Shown here: piece after piece, positions 1 through 10,081 of the stretch | Layout of the letters: the number at the start of each line of letters is the position of its first letter | Numbering within the stretch: the stretch's first letter is position 1 | Source: Hemibagrus wyckioides | Taxonomy: Eukaryota > Chordata > Actinopteri > Siluriformes > Bagridae | Reading direction: 5' to 3' | NCBI RefSeq assembly: GCF_019097595.1 | Contig: NC_080723.1 | Location: forward strand, 10,099,011-10,163,010 | DNA: 64,000 bases | Position numbers and translations under genes: made by a program | The notes under the pieces: model-generated | The model's input: the letters and a program-made list of their open reading frames with translations, nothing else | Told to the model about the DNA's origin: nothing | Database searches by the model: none

Positions 1-680
1 TGCAGTTTTGATAATGAGAGCTACAGGTCAGCATGTCAGCATAAATCAGCAGCCCAGCCAAGACACAGTAGGGCCAGTTCTTGGTATTGCTGGTCAGTGC
101 TAAATAAAATCTTGCACACATTTAGAAGCAATAATGAGCCAATTAGTAAATACATGGTAGACAGACTTACAGTCAAGCAAAAAAAAAAATAGGATGATGG
201 AAAGATTTATCCACACACGTGCAGAAAAAGTTCCATAAATCTATATGTATAAAGCCGATTTCCTCAAAATCCAATGCAATATTGCAAGAGGTAATTTAAT
301 ACAATTGAGACTGATATAATAAAGTACAACTGAGAATATGGCGCATATTCGAATAAATGTGCGATTATTACAAAATAACCTGATTGTCACCATTAAAATC
401 CTGTTCTTCATCTTATCTTCTGGTTCTTCATTTTACCTTCTGGTCTGTTTTAGTCACACGTTATTCTTGTGAAAAACTGAAAACGTGAAATGCATTATTT
501 CAAGGTTTATTTTGTTACTTTTTACATGTCATTGATTATTGTTATAAATAAATCACCACTAGTTATGAACCTTTAGTGAATGTTATATAATGCGTGCTAA
601 TATTACAATGACAATGACACAATTTATTTTCAGGATTTCATTTTTGTAAAATGAAATAATAAATAAAATAAAATAATAAT
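1..680. other. AT-rich stretch without a recognised gene
   Basis: The stretch is AT-rich with short A runs and has no open frame of note. I recognise no transposon or RNA gene in it. Confidence 0.5.
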
Positions 681-685
681 GATAT

Positions 686-688
<3 letters not shown>

Positions 689-748
<60 letters not shown>
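689..748. repeat. (TA)n microsatellite
   Basis: About 30 uninterrupted TA dinucleotides, flanked by AT-rich DNA. The tract is expected to vary in length between individuals. Confidence 0.95.
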
Positions 749-752
<4 letters not shown>

Positions 753-1450
753 TATAATATATAAGATTGTATAAATAATTAGCTTCTTAATGTAAATGTA
801 GTTTAACTGTAATATACATTTGTCTTAGTTTTAATTCATTTATTTGGATCTATCTTCTGATCTTTTATTAATTGTGAGCTGCCTTTGCAACATATTGTTG
901 TCTTGAACATGAACAAAATGTCAAGATTCTGCAGGTTATCTGCTGTGTCTGAAGAGGCAGGTAAAAATACCCAGAGTGCACTCTGTCCTTTCAACAGAGA
1001 GAGAAAGCATAACACTGCAGTTCCACATTTGCCTTTTCTTAAAATAACTTCTTGCCTGTTATTGCTTTTCTAGGAAGTCTAAATAAATAGTGAATGCAAG
1101 CCACATCATAGTCCTTCTGTGTGTTTACCTTCAATATTTTTACATTTATTTTAGAAGAAAAATGGAAATCATGGCACTTTTTGTTGGGGTAAATGGAGTA
1201 ACAGTATAAGACTCAAACACTGCATATCTATACTTCTGAGTAAGGGAGTCATTCAGATTTGAGCTGCAGATGGCACAGCCATTAGGAAAGTTACATTCTT
1301 GTTGTACTGCAACAGTGGCAGTGATTTCTGGGGCTTTCTAATATTTTAATATGATCTACCCTGAGTGGTTAATGTTGATTAATTTTATCCTGTACTGGGT
1401 AAACACTAGGGTAGGTCTTCGTAAGTATGTCAGGTTACAGCACACCAGGT
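749..1450. other. unique AT-rich DNA, no gene seen
   Basis: The 62-codon frame at 885-1073 resembles no family I know and is read as a chance frame. No repeat family is recognised here. Confidence 0.45.
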
Positions 1451-1454
1451 GAGT

Positions 1455-2048
1455 ACTAAGGTTTCACAGCTGTAGATGAGGTTGTGATGTAGAGGCAACA
1501 ACAATCTTTGTGTGTCAGTGATTTATGTTCTGAATGACCCAGTGGTCTCCCAATAGCAGATGGTACTTGATTAGCCTGTTTATGTAACTTATTGCTAAGA
1601 GAGGATGCTTGGATACCATGTATTTGACTGAAGGAAATATTGCAAGTTTTACAGTAAATTTTGAAGGCTTGTGCCATGTGTGGTGTTCCAGAACTCCACT
1701 GGCAGATCACCTTTTAAAACAGGAGAGCCCTATCCTGTTGTAAGCTCTAATTGTAGCAAGGATGTACTGAAAGTCCTGTGGAGAGTGATGTCATCAGCAT
1801 ACTGGTCTTGGACCCATACTCTGGACAGCTTGCAACTTCTTAGTGTTAAAGACATTTTTGTCCAGTTGGAAGTCTACTTTAATACTGCTGCTGTCCTTAA
1901 GCTCCTTATAGAGAAGATGGGTGGTACATAAGACAAATATGTTGAATATTACAGGTGAACACTTCTGGCTTACTCCAGTGCTGACAAGGACTGGGTCTGA
2001 CTCTGGACCTGCTATGGTCATGCAGCCCATCATCCCATCATGGAACAA
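1455..2048 (-). mobile_element. LINE-A: decayed non-LTR reverse transcriptase, C-terminal half of RT
   Basis: On the minus strand this encodes the catalytic part of a non-LTR reverse transcriptase of the kind scattered through fish genomes. In reading order (decreasing coordinates) I see STGVSQKCSPVIFNIF near 1960, matching the usual TGVKQGCVLAP.LFNIF block, then a VDFQLD..VFN..KLQA block, then QYADDITL. The YADD catalytic box lies at 1790-1801 and is intact. ICQWSS follows near 1700. Stops and at least two frame changes separate the blocks, so this is a pseudogene. The same element continues upstream at 2356-3200, beyond an inserted L2 fragment. The clade cannot be fixed by eye. Confidence 0.75.
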
Positions 2049-2355
2049 GTGAATGATGCACAGCTGCTTGACTTGTTTTCAGTCTTCTCCCACACTGCCT
2101 CATTTCTGTGCTCTGTTCACTGGCTTCCAGTAGCTTTCCAGATCAGATATAAAACACTGATGCTTGCCTACAAAGCCAAAAAAACTGGTCTCACTGGCCC
2201 CACTGACTCTCATGGTACATAGAAGGTCAAGACTCTTCTTTGTTCTGGCAACAAGGTGGAAACAAAGTTCTCCTAGATGTCCAAACAGCTTAAAAAGCAG
2301 TGTGCTTATTTTTTTTTTTTATTTTTTTTTAGAGTTTTAGACTGATCATGTCACT
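2049..2355 (+). mobile_element. L2-type LINE 3' fragment inserted in LINE-A
   Basis: Plus-strand frame 2040-2222 contains CSVHWLPVAFQIRYKTLMLA followed by YKAKKTG, the characteristic C-terminal segment of fish L2/Rex-type LINE polyproteins. DNA at about 2215-2290 and 2330-2350 aligns with a second copy at 35085-35260, sharing for example ttagactgat. The fragment lies antisense within LINE-A, whose reading resumes on both sides. It is 5'-truncated, as usual for LINE insertions, but its 3' end is also lost into A/T-rich sequence near 2310-2355. Boundaries are good to about 20 bases. Confidence 0.7.
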
Positions 2356-3200
2356 TTTCCTGAAGTTGCTGTGCTATGCATATCAAGTAAAACCACACGT
2401 CGACACAAGTGTCACCACTAGCACTGATTCAGTGATGTTGCTCAGCCTCTGCAGCTCAATCTTCTCCAAGACTTTGTCTGCAACTGCAAGGTAGGATATT
2501 CCCCTGTTGTTGGATTTATCATCATTTGTTGTCTCTGGTGATGTTTGTGTCTCTGTTCTTTTGCAGAGGTACCCTTCCTACTTCAGTAACTCAGTGGGGA
2601 TGTTGTGAGTGCCAGGGGACTTATTGTCTTTGAGTGGGCAGATAACTGTCAAAACCTCTAGCTCTACACTCAGGCAGTTGTTGAAGAATGGAATGGTCTG
2701 CAGTGGGGTGCTAGTTGAGAAGGGCATCAAAGTGTTTAGCACATCTCAAGGGAATTTTGTGTGAAACCATGTGCTGCCTTCAGGGAAGTGAATGAACGGT
2801 TACTTGGACCATATATGTTTTTAACTGAACTTGGATGTCTTCATTGGTTTGAATTTCTTGTTTCTTCACATTCATTCTGCAGTGTGCTTACAGCGCTTTG
2901 TACTTCCCTGTGAGCTTTCTGTCAGTCCCATCGGAGGGCACTGGATGAGGGTTTGTTCAAGGATGCCCTGTGTGCTTTATGCATATTATCCAGCAAGCTC
3001 AGGATGGGTTCTGAGTTCTCACTGAACCACTCTTGATCTTCTTTGTGCTTATAGCTGATGGTTTGCGCCGATGCCTCATACAGTGCAGAGCTGATAGAAA
3101 CACTTTCTTTGTGGATGCAGAAGTTTAAGATAGATCCATTCTCCTTAGCTTCTCAGCTAGAGACTGTCAAAACTCACCTCTAGGCTTTCTTTGCACAGTG
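2356..3200 (-). mobile_element. LINE-A: N-terminal linker and first RT blocks
   Basis: Minus-strand reading, from high to low coordinates, gives DQEWFSENSEPILSLLDNMH near 3035, matching the DWFDENDE..I..LL pre-RT region of fish LINEs. KDNKSPGTHNIPTELLK follows near 2620 (RT block 1), then NNRGISYLAVADKVLEKIEL near 2500 (RT block 2). ITESVLV...CGF comes near 2420 and QQLQEK near 2365. Several stops and frame shifts interrupt it. Its collinearity with 1455-2048, broken only by the antisense L2 piece, shows one older LINE copy of at least 1.4 kb. Confidence 0.75.
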
Positions 3201-3534
3201 TATGCTCATTTTGTTGGTCTTTTGATCACTGGAGAGGCTCACATTATTATGTGGGGTTTGGACACAATCATGTAATAGCCCAGCTTCTAATAATCTTCAC
3301 TTTTCATAGTTGATGAAAAATCACTGATGTCTTTGTAATTGATTTTTTTTAAAGTGTTGTCCCCTAGCCTTTTGTCTGTCAAGCTTGACTTACAAGGCAG
3401 AGCTTGGCTGAGACCAGGGCATGTCCATACTATTGGGCTGCATAATCACCTCTGGGTGCCACTGCAGATCCAAGATCCCCTGCCAAGTAAGAATGGATCC
3501 AAAAGGTATGGTATTCCAACCACATGGAATAACA

Positions 3535-3675
3535 TAACCATTTAGCAAGACCCTATTAACCACTAGGAATGCTATAGCAACACCCAAGTAATGACCTGGA
3601 ATGCCTTAGCAACCACCTTGAAAGACACTAGAAACCATTTAACATGATGTCACTACCACCTAAGGTAGAAAACAC
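3535..3675. repeat. degenerate short tandem repeat based on a tagcaac core
   Basis: Variants of a roughly 20-30 base unit containing tagcaa and accac recur, in phrases such as tagcaacacc and ttagcaacca. Similar low-divergence arrays are common in fish DNA. This one is strongly decayed. Confidence 0.45.
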
Positions 3676-4100
3676 TTAATGGTTTAAACTATTAACATTT
3701 TATGATTTGAACATAATTTATTTTTACATTTTCATGCTTTTAACATTTAGCCAGCTCACTCAAGCCAAAAACAAAATTCATCTCTGACCTTTATTCTTCT
3801 AGATCATTCTAGTCTTGTGTGACATTTAAAAAAAATTAATTGGTGCCACAAATTTTGCCAAACCAGAGTCTAAAACTAGCAGCGCAAGTGCTAGCAATGA
3901 CTGCATTAGTACTGCATTGCCCCAGTCTGGTGGAGAACAGTGGACAGCAGACTGATGGCCAAGCCCAGGTATGTTATATGGCAGTGATTGCCTTAGCAGT
4001 TAATTTTCCACATAATTGCACACTATGAGAGTGGAAATAGAGTGGATATGGGCTCATTGCACAAACACGACAATTTTTAAGTACTTTTTTTAAAAATTTT
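3676..4100. other. no gene recognised
   Basis: AT-rich sequence. The open frames at 3840-4028 (+) and 3974-4189 (-) overlap antisense and look like nothing I know. Confidence 0.4.
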
Positions 4101-4200
4101 AAAATAACTTTTTCCCCTGATTTTCTCCATAATTTAACCTTGGCCAGTTCCCACCTACCAGTCAGGTCTCCCCTATCATTCAACCACATGTTTTCAAACT
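4095..4200. repeat. probable dispersed fish repeat fragment
   Basis: The stretch around ttggccagttcccacctacc, continuing with gtcaggtctcccctatcatt, matches a short repeat I recall from many teleost genomes. Its class is not known to me and the ends are uncertain. Confidence 0.35.
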
Positions 4201-5265
4201 GTGTAACGAGATGGCGTTCATACTCAGGTGGTGTAACACATTCAGTGTGTTATTCCCAGTCTCAAGGGTGAACACCTTTTCTGTTGCATCAGTGTCTGCA
4301 AGGTTTTAAACATGAATATCAGTGTAAGATGACTTGCAAAACCTGTTCCAGCAAGCTGAAAAATGACTTCAAGCTATATGCTTTTTTCGCACATATTCAA
4401 GTACAAATGTAAAACACTCATTTTAAATGTGACTCATTTAATTACTTTATAGAGGAAATTTGAAGGACAAGCTGCTGACTCAATGTACTATTTCAAAAGG
4501 GAAAACGGTCATACCAGCTAATGCAAATATTCCTTTTGTTTGGGATAGAAAAATGACTGACACACTGGGTATCTGCATTCTCTTATTGATCACTATGGTC
4601 AAGTGAATAAATGTACATTTTTTTAGTACTCATCATTATAAAACATAGCTAATGTCTGTCACTGGTTCCATGTGGTGGTTTTTTTTTGGACAATTCTTTG
4701 AAATAAAGTGTATGCATTATTGAAACCTAAACAAATCACCCCCTGCTTGTGTTTTGTTAAACCTTAAACTTTAATCCAACATGGCATTGACCATTTAGTA
4801 AGAAAGAACAGCTTATGACTCTCTATATTTCACTGTAGTTTAGTGGTATTATCTACTAAGCTATTTATCCTATAGGATTGTCTGGGTTGTTTTTTTTTTT
4901 ACCTAGATTCCTTGTTAGGAGTCATCTGGGTAGAAAGTGAGCATTTAGCACACATTGTGTTCTCCATCTGAGAAGTAATTAATTTCAGTCAGATTGCTTG
5001 TCTCACTGGCTGACATTTTAAGCAGCAACACTGATGCCAGATGCATATGGATTAACACTAAAGCTGAAACGCCAACTATTTGTTAGTCCTTATTATCCCA
5101 TGAAAACACAGTGACCTACCCAAATACCCATACAGCAGCAGAGCTATTTTATTTTACATTCAAACATTGCTTTTAACTCCCATCAGTCTCAGATAGGTTG
5201 TAATTCCTGTTGTCTTATTTGGGAACGCACCTACCCATTAGCACCGATAAAGTATTTCTACATGT
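4201..5265. other. unique AT-rich DNA, no gene seen
   Basis: No transposon signature, RNA gene or credible exon is visible. Poly-T runs occur near 4680 and 4890. Confidence 0.45.
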
Positions 5266-5267
5266 CC

Positions 5268-5690
5268 AGTCACATACACTGATCAACCATGACATTAAAA
5301 CCACTAACCAGTGAAGCGAATAACACTGATTATCTCATTAAGTGGCGCCTGTCTAGAGGTGAGACGAATTAGGCAGCAAGTGAATAGTCAATTAAGTTGA
5401 TGTGTATATAAGTAAGGATCTGAGCGACTTTTACAAGAACCTAATTGTGATCTCGAAAACAGTGGGTGTGTTGGGGTGTTCCAAGTTGGTAGTACCTACA
5501 AAAGTGGTCCATAGAAGGACAACCAGTAGACCTGTGACGGGTCGATGAGCATCCAAGTCTCATAGGTGCATGTTGGAAGTGAAGGCTGGCCCAAATTGCT
5601 GAAAAACTTAATCCTAAAAACTTAATCTTAATATGGGAGAAAGGTGCTAGTTTCATCTTTATCCATATATTCATTGATTATTATGAGTAA
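5268..5690 (+). mobile_element. Tc1-A: Tc1/mariner 5' half, terminal repeat plus HTH region
   Basis: The left end, starting near 5277 with ctgatcaaccatgacattaa, is the terminal inverted repeat type of a widespread fish Tc1 family. The reverse complement of a close relative ends the Tc1-A copy at 49490. Downstream are DNA blocks of the transposase N-terminal helix-turn-helix region (aaggatctgagcgac; gtggtccatagaaggacaac; gcccaaattgctgaaaaact), with frame shifts and a missing start region. The catalytic domain and right end are absent. Sequence similarity stops near 5690. Confidence 0.75.
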
Positions 5691-5729
5691 TTTCATGTCC
5701 CCAAACCTGTGGTATTGCTTCCTACCTAT

Positions 5730-5807
5730 AGTGGAGGATGAAAAGGAATGGGTAGATGGATATTAATATATTAATATCCATATACCCATCCCTTTTCATC
5801 CTCCACT
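5730..5807. repeat. 78-bp spacerless palindrome
   Basis: Arms 5730-5768 and 5769-5807 are reverse complements over 39 bases, with two mismatches and no spacer. The centre is the AT-rich tattaatatattaata. The right arm runs into the Tc1-B fragment at 5806, so this may be a fold-back made when a transposon end was duplicated in inverted orientation. It could form a cruciform. Confidence 0.9.
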
Positions 5808-5870
5808 CTTCAGGGAAGGCTTTCCACTAGAGTTTGGAGTGTGGCTGTAAGGATTTGTATCTATCTATAA
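5806..5870 (-). mobile_element. Tc1-B fragment (3' end of the coding region)
   Basis: The DNA reads gaaggctttccactagagtt then ggagtgtggctgt, the minus strand of the transposase C-terminal region of the Tc1-B family. The same block recurs at 6135 and 47890 (same orientation) and at 27540 and 61520 (opposite orientation). It is cut off after about 60 bases. Confidence 0.65.
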
Positions 5871-6114
5871 GTGATCAGTGTGAGACCTGATACTTGATTC
5901 TAAATCTGTGTATTTGAAACTATCTTACTCACTATTCACTTCCAAAACTTTGGAAAAACAGCAGGTTTTGCAATAGCAATAGATTTGCCATTTTAAAATG
6001 TCCCGTAAATAGGCCAAAGAAACTTGGAGCCTGGGGAGTTCATTTCTGGCCTGGTGTACATAATGGTTGATATAAGTCCAAGAAACAACTGACCATCACA
6101 CTTTCCTCACTGTT

Positions 6115-6335
6115 GTAATAACATATACTCTTCTAGAAAAGGTTTCTACTAGATTTTGAAGTGTGGCTGTGAGGATTTGTGTTCATTCAGCCACAAGAGT
6201 ATTACTGAGGTCAGGCACTGCGAGAAGGTCTGGGATGCAGTCAGCCTCCTAGTTCCAGTGAAAGGAAATTGTAATGTTACAGCACACAAAGTCATCCTAT
6301 ACAATTGTGTGCTTCCAACTTTTCCAATGAGCAAT
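6115..6335 (-). mobile_element. Tc1-B internal-deletion copy (MITE-like)
   Basis: Read on the plus strand it passes from the reversed transposase C-terminus (actagattttgaagtgtgg, gtgttcattcagccacaaga) directly into the 5' non-coding block (gttccagtgaaaggaaattg, gtgtgcttccaac). Most of the transposase gene is therefore missing. A similar arrangement is seen at 47870-48170 and, on the other strand, at 27190-27660. It would have depended on transposase supplied by a full element. Terminal repeats are not clearly preserved. Confidence 0.65.
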
Positions 6336-7280
6336 TTTAATGTGAAATGATAAAGTTCATTTTGAAGGATGTATTCCAGTGACTCCAACAGATGATTATA
6401 ACAGTCGACCCATAGTGGTATGTCTTATCCTATTGTTTTCATCTTCACTTATGCAGGGATTAAAGGAAAGGAAAAACAAGCCTTTCGTTTTAAGGACCAT
6501 GTAAGGTGTTCAGGAAAGTGATGCAAAAGCTAATAAAATTACATCATTTTGCATCAGCACGGAATTCAATTAGAAAAGCAGACTGTTTCCCTTCAGAGTC
6601 GTAAATGTCTAAGATGTTTAGTAATAATGCATTATAGGACAGATGTTGTTTTAAAATAAAGCTTTCTAACTACCTCCAACCTCTATGAGGTTTGCATTTA
6701 TAGCCAGAGAATAATTACTGGTTCATCTTTGCAGCTCCTTAACACTCAGCAGAGGTTTGTCTTTCAGGAACAGTGTCAGAGAGCAGAAGTGCTGCTCCAA
6801 CATAATTTTTTTTTTGCTTTTTTTTGGACATAACCTCTGGGCGCACTTTGTATTGAACATTTTTTGATATTTAGTGTGCCCAAGTTTTAGTATGAACATT
6901 GTGAAAGGTTAAAAAGCTCCTCTCCAAACTGGCTCATTTTTCAGGAACAATCAAGGGCATTCAGGAATCTGCACCCTGTGGCTTGGGTCCCACATCTGCT
7001 GAGGCGATGTGGTAAGTCTAATCATGGGGTTGAGTAGGGGGAGGCAGAGCTAGAGATGAGTATTCCCCTATCTCTTGCCCTCTTCACCTACTTGGTGGGT
7101 CCTGTTCTGGATTCAGAAGCTTATTCCATGATCTATTCCAATCCAAGAGAGAACCCAATGCTGTCTGCTCTGAGGAGTTAGAACATGCATGCTGGCTCAC
7201 TGGCAAAGCAACTTCCTCGATTCACTGCATTTGAGGAACTGCCTGAGGCTGTGACCTCTTGCTGTGGCTTAATTTAGATC
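6336..7280. other. no gene recognised
   Basis: Mixed-composition DNA with no open frame above 60 codons. The part from 6950 may belong to the same dispersed element as 7285-7545, but I cannot show that. Confidence 0.4.
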
Positions 7281-7284
7281 AGTA

Positions 7285-7545
7285 TTGATATTCCCATAGC
7301 ATCAATGACATGATGCAGCGTTGAGTACTCTTTTAAAGGGAATGACTCAAGTTATGTATGTAATCTAGTTCCCTGAGAAAGGGAATGAGACACTGCGTCA
7401 CTTTGTCACTCTGTCACCTGACCTCACATTAGCCAATAGAATGACATGTGTTTCAAACACTGGTCTCAGGGAAGTGTTCCCATAGTGTCAATGTCATGAC
7501 GTTACTCAGGGAACCAGGTTACATACATAACCTGGGACGTTACAT
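7285..7545. repeat. dispersed element with 32-bp inverted repeats
   Basis: Arms at 7346-7377 and 7505-7536 are inverted copies with a few mismatches; the left one holds gttatgtatgtaat and the right one acatacataac. A direct repeat of about 25 bases (ttcccatag.tcaatg.catga) occurs at 7291-7314 and 7477-7500. The words ttccctgag and cactgcgtc are typical of a short repeat I recall from many fish genomes. No coding capacity. Probably non-autonomous, class unknown. Confidence 0.55.
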
Positions 7546-7629
7546 CCTCATGCCGGAAGTTTTTCATCTTCGGCTTGCACATTAGGGATATAGTTATAAA
7601 TGTAAATCTAGAATTTATATACATATGAC

Positions 7630-7885
7630 AGTATATTCCCTGGTGATCCAGTGGCAGGCTCTCATTGCCTTGGCCTGGGTTTGATTCCTGGTCAGGAAGC
7701 TAAGCCAGCCACTGAGGTGTTAACTCTTAGTGCAGGTCCCAAGCCTGGATAAAATGGGAGGCTTGCATCAGAAAAGGCATCTGGTGTAAAATGTGTGCCA
7801 AAATCAAATATGTGGGTCCACTGTGGTGACTCAGAACAGGAAGCATTTGAAACAACATGTACATGTGATTATAGCCATTGTTGAA
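7630..7885 (+). mobile_element. tRNA-derived SINE, type 1
   Basis: A pol III B-box-like GGTTTGATTCC lies at about 7678-7688. It is followed by a body shared with 59515-59765 (gcaggtcccaagcctgga; gcatcagaaaaggcatctgg; a tail around ccactgtggtgac). This common teleost SINE has a tRNA-like head. The copy is diverged and has no obvious target duplication. Confidence 0.7.
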
Positions 7886-9387
7886 AGTTCCATACAAAAA
7901 ATACCCCATAGTTTAATTAATTGGGGCAGGGTGGGGCAGTCTAACTTGTACCATTTTAACTGATCTCTTACATTAGATCTGTTTAGCAAGAATGGCACAT
8001 GACATAGCCCAGAGTTTCACATCGTTTCATCATGACTATTCCACTATTCATGAAGGGGTGCTTGGTAATCATATCATGTTTTGCATGCCAGAACAATCAT
8101 GCCATTCAGCTAATACAAAAAAACAAAGCTTTGACAAATCTTCTCTCAAACATCCAGCACAGTTTATAAAGCAAATATGACATATGAGAACTACCAAGCA
8201 TCTCATTTACGTGATTACAAGATACTCCCTCAGCCGCTTTATTTGAGAAACAGAGAGAGTGGTTTTCAGAGCAGCTTCTCAGCCAGGTAGCATTTTGATT
8301 CAGTCAGTAGAGTTGGGCAATCTGTTCCATTTGTGGGATTCAGTCAGAATGTGGATAAAAAATAAGCTCTTGATGGAACAAAAACACACAGATGTGTTCT
8401 GCTGTAGCAGACTATAGCAGAACAAGTGCTATGAGTTTGTAGTGCTGTGAATGTAATGTCTTAGTAGTACTAATGTGAAATGAACTGAGAACAATGTGAA
8501 TGAAAGAGACAGTATTTAAAGCTCAAACTGTGTATTTAGAGGATATTCACATAAATTAGTCCTGTACTCTGTAGTCAAATATTAGTTGTTCTTCCTCTTA
8601 CTGAAAAATGGGCAAGTTTAATATAAACTTTGTTTTCTTGATACTAAACTGACCTCAAATGCAAAATATGTAAAATAAAATAAAAAAAATAGCATTACTA
8701 ATTATTAAGTATAAAGCGTTTATTCATTCATTAAAGCAAATAAATGTTTAAAAATAATAATTGCTCAGCTTTGTAATTTATGTGTTAATTTTAGAATTAG
8801 CCATTAAGTATTTTAACATCTATGACACACTTTATTTTGTATGATATGATGGTAAGAGCACTAAAAATACAATTCTGGATGAATGATCCCTAGATAATAA
8901 TTAGTGTGAGTGATAAGGTAATGAGAGCCGCATTAATATGCACAAGTTACTGATTGTTGGCATCCTGTGAAATTTTTCAGCATGAAGCCAGACAGAGAGA
9001 GATACAGGGAACAGCAACATGCACTGAGTAGAACAAAATCAGCAATTCGGCATCAATCTTTACCACAGCAGTCTTCAGACACGAAACATGCACAAGGTGC
9101 TTTTGTAATGGAGCTAAGTGCATGTCTTTCTAAAAGCCGACTTGTCAAGTTGTCTGCATTCCGACATATAGCTCTACTTAAAGGGTAATAGCAGTATAGC
9201 ACTGCGTAAAGGTTTCCTCACCAGGAGCTGGATGTAATGATCATGAAAATGGAATGCTGTAAAGGGATTAATGTGCACTTTAAGGCTAAAAGCTCTGCTT
9301 CCCTTGTGAGAGATCTGCTTGCCTGTCCATTTCAATTTGTGTTCTTCCAGACCTCCATGGAGAGGGATGCATGTGGCATGTAGCAAT
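7886..9387. other. unique DNA, no gene seen
   Basis: AT-rich. Short frames at 7992, 8967 and 9174 show no family resemblance. A small imperfect hairpin around gttctgctgtagcagac lies near 8396-8424. Confidence 0.45.
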
Positions 9388-9406
9388 GGGGGTGGGGGTG
9401 GGTGGG
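9388..9406 (+). other. G-quadruplex motif with single-base loops
   Basis: Four G tracts (5, 5, 3 and 3) are separated by single T residues. From general G4 rules this is among the most stable parallel quadruplex patterns. No promoter or gene is visible nearby to give it a role. Confidence 0.8.
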
Positions 9407-9523
9407 ATCTGGTTGAACCCAGTATGCAGCGAGTGATGTGTAATTAACAAAAGACGACTGGTTGGTTTTCCATTCAGTAGAAGCTCTAAACCACAAAGAG
9501 ACTGAGTGGGAGGAGCCACTGCG

Positions 9524-9543
9524 ACACACACACACACACACAC
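9524..9543. repeat. (CA)n microsatellite
   Basis: Ten CA units, followed by a short TA run. The overlapping frames on both strands are translations of this tract plus flanks, not genes. Confidence 0.9.
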
Positions 9544-9549
9544 ATATAT

Positions 9550-10041
9550 AAACTTTAGTTTGCATTTGAACATCAGACTGCTTGGTGTTTGTTCTGCGTC
9601 CCACACGTCCTACAATCACCAGAAATGTTTTTTCTTTTTATGCACAAGCTATGAAACAATCAAAGGTGCCTTTCACATTCACTTCAGTTCATTTCGATTT
9701 TGTTTGTATAGCACTTTTAATAAGTGACACTGATGTGACTGTCCACAAATGGTCACACATCTAAACATCCATTTGGAGACAACCCAAACAGGTGTGATAT
9801 ACAGCCTGATTACTCAGGTGATTACTCAGAATTCAACATTCAGGGGTCATGATACTGAGTAAAGCAAAAGCATACTTCTCAACACAATCTCCCATATCAT
9901 CTAAATGAACAGCAGCTGCTAAATTAGGACAAAGAGAGCCAGGATACCAGCAGAGCCTGATTCTCTCAAGTCAATGAACAAAAAGATCAGGGTTTGCTGG
10001 AGATGGTGTTCAATTATTCATGGCTTTTTTTCATATGATTT

Positions 10042-10081
<40 letters not shown>

